Part shown: piece by piece, positions 19,601-24,930 of the stretch
How the letters are laid out: each line of letters begins with the position of its first letter
How positions within the stretch are numbered: the stretch's first letter is position 1
NCBI GenBank assembly: GCA_004352715.1
Contig: SCFE01000080.1
Coordinates: 1,370,842 to 1,395,771 of the forward strand
Length of the DNA: 24,930 bases
Source of the DNA: Hofstenia miamia
Lineage: Eukaryota; Xenacoelomorpha; Acoela
Direction: 5' to 3'
Position numbers and translations under genes: made by a program
The notes under the pieces: generated by a model
Seen by the model: only the letters and a program-made list of their open reading frames with translations
Told to the model about the DNA's origin: nothing
Databases searched by the model: none

Positions 19601-21097
19601 GCAAACAAGGGATTGGGATCTAATTTATCATTTAAAAAATGTCACCACCATCGTCGGAAGATTTTCTCCACAGAAGTGAGGGTTTACCATTCATGGAGAG
19701 TGAGGTTTCACTAGTGTTGGATTCAACATCTGCATCACATTCCTGATTTATTTCACAAAACTCCTCATTGTCATTGTCATCTGACAATCCAATCTCACTG
19801 TCACTGTTACTCGTATGTTCTAGCATATATTCAATTGTCACTAAACATGACATTGTAAATATATACATGAAATAATTGTAAATGTATATATTTTATTTTT
19901 AGTATTCGGTTATTTATTTCTAATTAATGTCTATATAAACACATTTATATGAAATAGCCTATTGTAATTTAAATATTATTGAATATACATGCGGACATTT
20001 AATATTTCATTATTTCTTTATGAGGCTTTCAAGGAATGACAAATATACTAAACATTAAATTTTGATATTAAAAGAACTATACAAGGTCAATGTAATCTTT
20101 TGAGCACACAACTAAGATATTTCTTTATTCAAGTATAGTTAAAAATATACAATTTTTTGTTACATATAATTAATTATCAATGCATAAGGCACAAAGGATT
20201 TATTAAATTTTTTGCATACATATTTTATTAATTATAAAATTTGAAAAATATCTACCTCAATTAAGGCGCTTGTTTGGCATCATGCAATGTACTAAAGAAT
20301 TGTGTAGGGAATTAATTACGACGCAGTTGTGTGTGAGATGAACTCAGAATTGAATACACACAAATACGTAGATGTCGCCAGACAATGGATAAAAAATTTC
20401 GAGCTAATTTATTAAAACATTAGGGGACTTTTATATATGTGCTGTTTTGAGCACACAAACACTGAAGACGTTAATATTGCTTTACATGTTTACATCCCAA
20501 TGCGGAAGATTCCAATAATTTGCGAGGCTATCATTTATGTTCTAGCTTACAAAGCAAAAATACTACGAAGTTACAGCTTACAAAGAACCTTACGAACTTA
20601 AATTTTACGAAGTTCAATTTTACTCACTTATTAATGCTTCCAGTTCAGGCACCTGTCTATTTACAATAAAATTTTAACTGTTTATAAATCAGTAATTTGT
20701 ATTTTGTGAATTTACTAGTGATAGAATTTATCGCGTGGTGCTATGTTTAGAATTAGCTCCGACTTCCATTCTTGATCACCTATGCACAATGTACAATGGA
20801 AAATTGAAGGACTGTATGTCTATCAAGGAGCATTGGTGGAAACCAGCAATGAAGAGATTAATTACAGAATCTTTTAAAACCAGTGTAATTCCATTATATA
20901 ACAGCGTGCTTAGCAGTGAACATTTCAGCACATTTACATCTGCAGTTGCTGTCAAATATGCAAAATATGTAGAATCAAATTTAGACATGGATGAGCGCAT
21001 CTATCTAGACACCGATTGCAATTATGAAACATCTGAATCATCAGGGGTTAAAGAAAATCTGATGAATCGTTTTGCGGATGATTCAAAATTAAAACAG
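10495..21097 (+). CDS. Retinoblastoma-like protein (p107/p130 type), N-terminal 319 codons in six exons
   Basis: Joined exons 10495-10620, 10663-10781, 17022-17195, 17708-17772, 17814-17939 and 20751-21097 give 957 bases in one open frame with every phase matching. The protein follows the N-terminal cyclin-like domain of RBL1/RBL2 (DUF3452): [12 protein letters not shown], then [49 protein letters not shown] and [13 protein letters not shown], all in the family order. Pocket proteins bind E2F/DP and cyclin-CDK complexes in the nucleus and repress cell-cycle genes. Pocket A/B and the C-terminus are not in the window. GT-AG borders are present throughout. Introns 1 and 4 are 42 and 41 bases; introns 2 and 5 are swollen by transposons. 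Assignment to p107/p130 rather than RB1 rests on the FFSKxxKWxDMANL stretch. No stop interrupts it, so it looks functional. Confidence 0.93.
10663..10781 (+). CDS. Rb-family exon 2
   Basis: It begins [16 protein letters not shown], matching the LEG-x-x-HWLaCALYVAcR signature across the exon 1 junction, and ends ARLLSISKL plus two bases of the next codon. The donor is CTCAA|GTAGGT at 10782. A more consensus-like GTAAGC at 10772 would break the frame into exon 3, while GTAGGT joins to give SKL-N-FTTFFSK, collinear with p107 SSKLSLIQFFSK without a gap. Confidence 0.88.
10782..11847 (+). other. Intron 2, first part; no gene recognised
   Basis: Very AT-rich. Open frames at 10852-11061 and 11613-11813 have no recognisable motif and intron-like composition. 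A short TA and ATT microsatellite lies at about 11383-11408. I see no clear element ends here; the stretch next to 11848 may be the decayed 3' part of the DIRS-like element. Confidence 0.5.
11848..12115 (-). pseudogene. DIRS-like RNase H relic, C-terminal half
   Basis: On the minus strand the frame reads [20 protein letters not shown] and ends [22 protein letters not shown]-x-A-L after the middle of the domain and a terminal W-V-P-x-x-x-N-x-A-D-x-x-SR is the pattern of the RNase H that follows the reverse transcriptase in DIRS-type tyrosine-recombinase retrotransposons. Its N-terminal half is at 12746-12917, separated by a LINE insertion. Related Gypsy or caulimovirus-type RNase H remains possible; the absence of a TDH-L motif argues against Gypsy. 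Confidence 0.65.
12116..12747 (+). mobile_element. 5'-truncated LINE copy 1 with (ATT)8 tail
   Basis: The open frame to the TGA at 12668 encodes the last ~180 residues of a LINE reverse transcriptase: [20 protein letters not shown], then [20 protein letters not shown] and [20 protein letters not shown]. This is the post-polymerase region of CR1/L2/Jockey-superfamily elements (LEYASPVW, LERVQRRATK). The 3' untranslated part has a small hairpin GCCTTCAGCGGC (12697-12708), AATAAA and (ATT)8 (12721-12744). The frame upstream of about 12116 is antisense RNase H, so the 5' junction lies there. I could not find a clear target-site duplication. This copy is the best preserved of the family here. Confidence 0.82.
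12746..12917 (-). pseudogene. DIRS-like RNase H relic, N-terminal half
   Basis: On the minus strand the frame reads [20 protein letters not shown] then [30 protein letters not shown] is the first acidic motif (TDAS-x-x-G-x-G) of RNase H, preceded by the PW-xx-A connection region. The frame runs into the LINE's (ATT)n tail, giving a spurious poly-Ile end. Upstream to about 13000 the frame has stops and little recognisable reverse transcriptase. Confidence 0.65.
12918..13747 (+). other. Intron 2, middle; no gene recognised
   Basis: AT-rich sequence without motifs in any frame. A YY1-like GCCATCTTG occurs near 13554. The frame at 13273-13464 is short and unlike any known protein. The proximal part probably continues the decayed DIRS-like element. 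Confidence 0.4.
13748..14575 (+). pseudogene. LINE copy 3, endonuclease end and linker to RT (5' part)
   Basis: A plus-strand frame reads [17 protein letters not shown] (about 13830-13890), like the i-VY-P stretch of LINE endonucleases. TRSDHS near 14055 recalls the SDH motif that closes the endonuclease. [19 protein letters not shown] (about 14235-14285) is the usual D-x-C-IP-K linker, followed by Lys-rich sequence and a KFFTRFNN near 14550. Frames shift and contain stops. The element is interrupted here by a minus-strand LINE and resumes near 15756. Confidence 0.6.
14576..15755 (-). mobile_element. 5'-truncated LINE copy 2, same family as copy 1, nested in LINE copy 3
   Basis: Read on the minus strand it shows reverse transcriptase motif A ([13 protein letters not shown], about 15710-15670), motif B ([15 protein letters not shown], with Gly to Cys where PQGS is usual) and motif C LYVDES (YVDD changed to YVDE, 15430-15438), then the same C-terminus as copy 1 ([28 protein letters not shown]). 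Several stops and frameshifts are present. The 3' end has a perfect 7-base hairpin around TTTGCCT/AGGCAAA (14663-14680) and AATAAAGTCA, as in copy 1, then a degenerate ATT tail. Truncated before motif A. Exact junctions are uncertain by tens of bases. Confidence 0.8.
15756..16885 (+). pseudogene. LINE copy 3, reverse transcriptase (3' part)
   Basis: Plus-strand frames give [20 protein letters not shown] and [12 protein letters not shown] (WK-A-V-P--K motif, about 15853-15890), YRPACLTS, then [14 protein letters not shown] (16170, motif B with an extra Asp) and [11 protein letters not shown] (16295, motif C with its Asp pair kept at 16301-16306). The longest open frame (16363-16794) carries the thumb and C-terminal part: [20 protein letters not shown]. 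Stops and shifts separate the blocks. The style is Jockey/CR1-like and the sequence differs from copies 1 and 2, so it is another family. Its 3' end is unclear, probably near 16885. Confidence 0.78.
17022..17195 (+). CDS. Rb-family exon 3
   Basis: The acceptor is TTAATTTAG and the exon starts with the last base of a split Asn codon, then [17 protein letters not shown]. It includes [19 protein letters not shown] and FIPIFNDIF, matching RERTERLERNFTVSAVIF and PIFQDIF of p107. The donor is ACCA|GTAAGT (17196), phase 2. A second AG 18 bases further in (17039) keeps the same frame and could be an alternative acceptor removing six residues. Confidence 0.93.
17196..17707 (+). other. Intron 3 of the Rb-family gene
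   Basis: Bounded by GTAAGT and TTTTTTTAG. It contains an open frame at 17453-17653 with no recognisable domain and no match to the p107 linker, so it is taken as intronic. No transposon signature seen. Confidence 0.75.
17708..17772 (+). CDS. Rb-family exon 4 (65 bases)
   Basis: Acceptor TTTTTTTAG; the exon reads [21 protein letters not shown], equivalent to TVSEIFHFCWVLFIYAK. Donor AAGT|GTAAGG, phase 1. Intron 4 (17773-17813) is 41 bases and ends CTTATTTAG. Confidence 0.9.
17814..17939 (+). CDS. Rb-family exon 5
   Basis: It completes a Ser codon and continues [20 protein letters not shown], close to p107 NFPMISDDLVNSYHLLLCAL, then [12 protein letters not shown]. It ends HIF plus one base before donor GTCAGT (17940), phase 1. 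Reading through the donor would reach a stop within about 20 codons. Confidence 0.92.
17940..18842 (+). other. Intron 5, part before the piggyBac element
   Basis: AT-rich. Both strands of about 18080-18360 have moderately long open frames (a 70-codon one on the minus strand at 18138-18350), but neither gives a motif I recognise. Nothing else seen. Confidence 0.5.
18847..20470 (-). mobile_element. Internally deleted piggyBac element with TTAA target sites
   Basis: TTAA lies at 18843-18846 and 20471-20474. The inner ends are inverted repeats: CCTCTTCAGTGGC on the left and, read from the right, CGTCTTCAGTGTT. This matches piggyBac practice: TTAA duplication and a short terminal repeat starting with C. 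The transposase remains inside run on the minus strand. The element is 1,624 bases, shorter than an intact one, because the catalytic core is gone. It lies within intron 5 of the Rb-family gene in antisense. Confidence 0.85.
19056..19868 (-). pseudogene. PiggyBac transposase relic lacking the DDD core
   Basis: The N-terminal part (19868-19632) is acidic ([16 protein letters not shown]). The next frame (19608-19330) has [20 protein letters not shown] and [19 protein letters not shown], the conserved start of the DDE_Tnp_1_7 domain. A shifted frame (19436-19056) then jumps to the C-terminal part: [17 protein letters not shown], and a cysteine-rich zinc-binding end with [17 protein letters not shown] followed by [16 protein letters not shown]. 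The roughly 250-300 residues with the three catalytic aspartates are missing. It also carries at least two frameshifts, so it cannot be active. Confidence 0.88.
20475..20750 (+). other. Intron 5, end part
   Basis: Short AT-rich stretch with several TTACGAA/TTACAAA repeats around 20550-20620 and the exon 6 acceptor CTATGTTTAG at its end. No gene or element seen. Confidence 0.5.
20751..21097 (+). CDS. Rb-family exon 6 (347 bases)
   Basis: Acceptor CTATGTTTAG; the first two bases complete a Glu codon. It reads [20 protein letters not shown], then [15 protein letters not shown] and [12 protein letters not shown], matching the IIEKLCSLHDGL, GIKEHFWKPYIRKL and NLDERIFLGED blocks of p107. It ends [10 protein letters not shown] before donor CAG|GTATCT (21098), phase 0, just where p107 runs into its STPLTG stretch. 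The following exon is not visible and may be in the gap or past the window. Confidence 0.93.
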
Positions 21098-21535
21098 GTA
21101 TCTAAATGTGAATGTTTGCATGAATGTAATTAAATATATTTCTGTCAACCAATCAAAAATCGCATTAACTTTCAAAATGTAAAATAACCGCAAGCATGCA
21201 TTTAAGCATGCAGGGACACATATATATATATGTATACTTGGGGACACGGAAATATGAACTACTATGATTTTGAAGATTTTCTTATCCACGAAGTTTATTA
21301 AGCATACTTTCACAACACATATTTACTGCAACCTAGCTACTGTAGATAGCTATTAATGTGGGACGTTCGATATAACTAGCTGCAATGCGGTGCAGTAGTT
21401 GCCATTTAAAAATTTAATATGGGTTGATATTGAAATATGAACAGCTCAGAAGATACATATCTATTGTAAAAACATGCTGCATTTTTGCTAAGTATAAATA
21501 TAAAAACAAAGTAAAGACACTATAACTAGTCAGTT
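21098..21535 (+). other. Intron after exon 6, no gene recognised
   Basis: It starts with the donor GTATCT. It contains the direct repeat AAGCATGCA (21192 and 21205), GGGACAC at 21214 and 21241 around a short (TA)n stretch, and otherwise nothing recognisable. It may include the outer end of the Tc1-like element near 21530. Confidence 0.45.
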
Positions 21536-21539
21536 CAAT

Positions 21540-22478
21540 AATAAGTTCACTCAATATGTTGTATGAGCATCTCTTGCGGCAATAACTGCTGCAATCCTGC
21601 GAGGCATGTCATCAATCACAAAATTGCTGCCTGAAGCATAGAATCACGATGCCAATGTTTAAACACACTTGATATCATTTCCTGCTTGGTAGTAATATTA
21701 TTTTCTCCAATTTTGTGTTTGAGCAAACCCCCGTATGTTTTCAATGGGGTTTAAATCAGCGAATGGTTTGGCCACTCCAATAGATTAACACAATTGTCAT
21801 TAAAAAATTGTCTTACAACTCTTGTAGTATGACAGGGAGCATTGTCTTGCATGTATATAAAGTCACTGTCATTGAACCACTCTTGCATTTGATGTAAAGC
21901 ACATGTTTGAACTACTTTTAGGTATTGAGATGCGTTCATCATGCTTTCGCAGACATGTAGTCATCCAGCATCATTAAAGCTTATAATGCCCTAGAGCATG
22001 ACTTTTGTGGGGTGCATCGTTTAGAAGCTCCATGACACTCAAAAGTTGCCTCGTCAGAGAAACATACTTTTTGTCAATATTCAACAGACCAATTGATTTC
22101 TGGCAAACTGCAACCTTTTAGATTTCATTGCATATGTTAATTTGGGGACAACGCGAGGCTTGATGCTTGTACAACGAAGTGTGTGCAAGCGTCGTCGGGC
22201 TGTGCGAGTGCTAACATTCACACCAGCATCTTGCCATTGCCAACCCAACTGTGCAGCAGCTGCCATTGGTGACTTCTTTAGATTTCGCAGCAATATACGG
22301 TCTTCTTTATCAGTAGTCTCTTTGACTTGGTGGTGCCTGCTTTTTTAATATTTGCGACACTGCCAATAGACATGTTACATTGCTTTGCAGTTTCACGGAT
22401 TGATTTGCCTTGAGACATCAAAATTAGCACTTCCGATTTCTTGATTGCCGGTTTGTTAATAAGCAATTGCAATGCACA

Positions 22479-22480
<2 letters not shown>
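21540..22480 (-). pseudogene. Tc1/mariner-type transposase relic
   Basis: On the minus strand, from 22472: a helix-turn-helix (GKSIRETAKQCNMSIGSVAN), a second HTH-like part with VSTRTARRRLHTLRCTSIKP (about 22210-22150), then the catalytic motifs VCFSDEATFE (Asp at 22053-22055), YMQDNAPCH (Asp at 21844-21846) and LLEWPNHS followed, after a shift, by a PIENI-like block near 21740. This is the order of Tc1 (DDE) transposases, which excise and insert DNA at TA. Frameshifts near 22080, 21950 and 21750 break the frame. The 5' end runs into a TA repeat and a gap, so only one end could be intact, and I did not find its inverted repeat. Confidence 0.87.

Positions 22481-22511
<31 letters not shown>
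22481..22511. repeat. (TA)n microsatellite at the gap edge
   Basis: An uninterrupted AT/TA run next to the N gap. It may have caused the assembly break. Another TA run closes the window at 24915-24930. Confidence 0.9.
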
Positions 22512-23489
22512 NNNNNNNNNNNNNNNNNNNNNNNNNNNNNNNNNNNNNNNNNNNNNNNNNNNNNNNNNNNNNNNNNNNNNNNNNNNNNNNNNNNNNNNNN
22601 NNNNNNNNNNNNNNNNNNNNNNNNNNNNNNNNNNNNNNNNNNNNNNNNNNNNNNNNNNNNNNNNNNNNNNNNNNNNNNNNNNNNNNNNNNNNNNNNNNNN
22701 NNNNNNNNNNNNNNNNNNNNNNNNNNNNNNNNNNNNNNNNNNNNNNNNNNNNNNNNNNNNNNNNNNNNNNNNNNNNNNNNNNNNNNNNNNNNNNNNNNNN
22801 NNNNNNNNNNNNNNNNNNNNNNNNNNNNNNNNNNNNNNNNNNNNNNNNNNNNNNNNNNNNNNNNNNNNNNNNNNNNNNNNNNNNNNNNNNNNNNNNNNNN
22901 NNNNNNNNNNNNNNNNNNNNNNNNNNNNNNNNNNNNNNNNNNNNNNNNNNNNNNNNNNNNNNNNNNNNNNNNNNNNNNNNNNNNNNNNNNNNNNNNNNNN
23001 NNNNNNNNNNNNNNNNNNNNNNNNNNNNNNNNNNNNNNNNNNNNNNNNNNNNNNNNNNNNNNNNNNNNNNNNNNNNNNNNNNNNNNNNNNNNNNNNNNNN
23101 NNNNNNNNNNNNNNNNNNNNNNNNNNNNNNNNNNNNNNNNNNNNNNNNNNNNNNNNNNNNNNNNNNNNNNNNNNNNNNNNNNNNNNNNNNNNNNNNNNNN
23201 NNNNNNNNNNNNNNNNNNNNNNNNNNNNNNNNNNNNNNNNNNNNNNNNNNNNNNNNNNNNNNNNNNNNNNNNNNNNNNNNNNNNNNNNNNNNNNNNNNNN
23301 NNNNNNNNNNNNNNNNNNNNNNNNNNNNNNNNNNNNNNNNNNNNNNNNNNNNNNNNNNNNNNNNNNNNNNNNNNNNNNNNNNNNNNNNNNNNNNNNNNNN
23401 NNNNNNNNNNNNNNNNNNNNNNNNNNNNNNNNNNNNNNNNNNNNNNNNNNNNNNNNNNNNNNNNNNNNNNNNNNNNNNNNNNNNNNNNN
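22512..23489. other. Assembly gap of 978 N
   Basis: No sequence. It lies between the TA run beside the Tc1-like transposase and the hairpin repeat array, so it may hold more TA repeat, more hairpin units, the Tc1 element's end, or a further Rb-family exon. Confidence 0.97.
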
Positions 23490-23682
23490 TCAGTATACAA
23501 TGAAATACTAAGCGCGGGATATAAGTTCTAATGTAGATATATCTCGCTCTCAGTACAAGTTTTCTATATATCTCGCGCTCAGTATACAATGAAATACTAA
23601 GCGCGGGATATAAGTTCTAATGTAGATATATCTCGCGCTCAGTATAATGTGAACTTATATCTCGCGCTCAGTATATTTTTAA
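23490..23682. repeat. Array of GC-cored hairpin repeats, left of the recombinase relic
   Basis: The core TATATCTCGCGCTCAGTA occurs four times on the plus strand (about 23536, 23564, 23625, 23652; the first reads CTCGCTCTC), and its inverse TACTAAGCGCGGGATATA twice (about 23506 and 23595). An inverse and a forward core pair around a 14-base loop (AGTTCTAATGTAGA), giving an 18-base stem with few mismatches. The whole is tandemly repeated with a period of 89 bases (23491 to 23580). The array begins in the gap, so its full size is unknown. Confidence 0.85.
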
Positions 23683-23786
23683 CACATTTTTTTGGCTGCT
23701 TTATGCTTATTATAGCTTGCTAATACAACATATTTATTACAGTATTTTTATTTAAGTAAAATTCAAAACAAACATTTATTAACAGA

Positions 23787-24735
23787 TCACAATTCCAGAG
23801 ATGATCTATAAAAGTTTTTCAGTTTTTCAAAGTTAGTTCCTTCGGATTGCGCCACGTAGTGTGATTCGGCAGTTTCACGGGTGTGCCCTGTCTGGGTGAA
23901 ATGGGCTCTTTCTATATTTCTATCAATGGCATCACGATTTTCTGATATTAGGTTGTCCCAAAACTTGCGGAGAGAGTTTGCGGAGAAGTCAAATTTCTCT
24001 GCCCAAGCAAAATGTTTAGCAACCATACTTCGAATTTTGTATGGCATTGCTGTCTCTATAGTGTCTTTGAATGAGCCAAACACATACTTCGGAGTATTTC
24101 CGGAAATCCCTTTGAATTCATTGATCATTTAATTTAACCATGGAATTTGATATTTTAAAACAGAAATTCGAACTTGATACTTTGTCCCCGTTTTATGTTC
24201 ATTTGTACTAATAAACTTTTTGTGTTTTTTAATTTCTTTAAAATCGGAGACTAAGAATTTTAAAATGGGACCAGATCTACAGTTAAGATGGCAAAGACAA
24301 AGTTCATAACTTTGAGATCTTGATAACTAATTTCTGCAATGTCTGTGCCTAATTTCGTTTTTATACTGCTAAGTAATCTCTGCAGAACATCTTTTGGTGG
24401 TACTTTACTAAACATTTCATTCTTTTTTTGAGCACTCTTTCGCATTCCCTGTTTTCTGAAGGATTTCTTCAATTCATTCACAGTAGCTCGCCAAAAATGA
24501 ATTTTAACTGTTCTAAATTCTTTTCGTCTACCAATATATTCGATGAAATTTGTTATTACTACCAAAAGGTGCACAATTGTAGCTGGCGAATTCTGGTTGC
24601 CTTCAACAAAATTGTTAATTAAATCCCCAGGCGCTTCGTGATTTTTTAATTTTGCAGATTTATCAAAGAGTTTTTTAAGGAATATAACAGTATCTACACA
24701 AGCATAAAAACACCCAAAAATTCAAAGTTGATTGA
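23787..24735 (-). pseudogene. Tyrosine recombinase (Crypton-like) relic
   Basis: The minus strand stays open from about 24735 to 24285. An N-terminal helical part includes LINNFVEGNQNSPATIVHLL, then HFWRATVNELKKSFRK. After one frameshift near 24285 it gives CRSGPILKF (Arg at 24276-24278, like the QRPG arginine of eukaryotic YR enzymes), then NEHKTGTKYQV (24186-24197, the HKTG lysine), a TAA stop at 24129-24131, SANSLRKFWDNLI (Arg at 23967-23969) and TGHTRETAESHYVA (His at 23883-23885, Tyr at 23856-23858). These are the R, K, R, H and Y of the catalytic set, in order. Such enzymes cut and rejoin DNA through the tyrosine in Cryptons and related elements. One frameshift and one stop are the only breaks, so it decayed recently compared with its neighbours. 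Classification beyond tyrosine recombinase is uncertain. Confidence 0.72.
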
Positions 24736-24830
24736 AAAATTTCTTTTTTAGATTTTAAATGTTGTTTTGATCATAAAAGCGTATTGTAGTAAAAAATGTC
24801 GATCAAAACTATTTGACTGATCTGGAACTG

Positions 24831-24930
24831 AAAACTCGCGCTCTGTACTATGAGTTAAGAAACCCAACTCGCGCTCAGTACACTTTTTTCTTATATCATA
24901 GTACGAAGCGCGAGATATATATATATATAT
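24831..24930. repeat. Hairpin repeats right of the recombinase relic
   Basis: ACTCGCGCTCTGTA (24834) and ACTCGCGCTCAGTA (24871) are plus-orientation cores, and TACGAAGCGCGAGATATATA (about 24901) is the inverse core, running into a TA repeat at the window edge. They are the same motif as in 23490-23682, so the motif brackets the recombinase relic on both sides. Confidence 0.8.

Noticed and set aside
20776-21000. Minus-strand frame opposite Rb exon 6
   Set aside because: It is the antisense shadow of a well-supported exon.
22424-23589. Long open frames of more than 340 codons on both strands
   Set aside because: They consist of the 978-N gap plus a TA repeat read as Tyr-Ile; there is no sequence behind them.
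23490-23682. Hairpin repeats as a CRISPR array
   Set aside because: Units are contiguous tandem palindromes without unique spacers, in an animal-like genome.
23881-24132. 83-codon plus-strand frame
   Set aside because: Antisense of the tyrosine recombinase relic.
1-24930. tRNA or rRNA genes
   Set aside because: I saw no tRNA-like cloverleaf with box A/B sequences and no rRNA core sequence in either strand.

Overview
The window looks like genomic DNA from an AT-rich invertebrate animal. It carries the first exons of a retinoblastoma-family (p107/p130-like) gene with spliceosomal introns, buried in decayed transposable elements of many classes. Two of its introns are only 41 and 42 bases and two others are kilobases long. 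That mix fits sponges, cnidarians, flatworms or other invertebrates with compact introns; the sequence alone does not decide between them. There is no bacterial-style gene organisation.

Layout. About 1-9748 is an old Ty3/Gypsy-type LTR retrotransposon on the minus strand. The left LTR is cut by the window edge and ends at 1287; the right LTR (about 6180-9748) is enlarged and partly duplicated internally. Between them are gag-like, RNase H and integrase remains and an unrecognised 3' reading frame. From 399 to 9169 the DNA is almost free of CpG (I count 5), although the outermost LTR parts on both sides keep many CpGs. At 9712-10417 a 345-base segment occurs twice around a 16-N gap, most likely an assembly duplication.

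10495-21097 holds six plus-strand exons of the Rb-family gene (957 coding bases, 319 codons, all splice phases agreeing); the pocket domain must lie beyond the window. Intron 2 (6.2 kb) holds a DIRS-like RNase H relic on the minus strand split by a 5'-truncated LINE with an (ATT)8 tail, and a plus-strand LINE split by a minus-strand LINE of the same family as the first. Intron 5 (2.8 kb) holds a piggyBac element with TTAA duplications and matching inverted ends but a deleted catalytic core.

After exon 6 come a degraded minus-strand Tc1/mariner transposase (about 21540-22480), a TA microsatellite, a 978-N gap, an array of GC-cored hairpin repeats, a minus-strand tyrosine recombinase relic (23787-24735) and more of the same repeats at the window end. 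The recombinase bracketed by a private hairpin repeat is the best candidate for a poorly described mobile element; the sharply bounded CpG-free tract is the most striking compositional anomaly.

Only the Rb-family gene looks functional. All transposon reading frames seen carry stops, frameshifts, deletions or truncations. Family assignments rest on motifs recognised by eye, without database searches.
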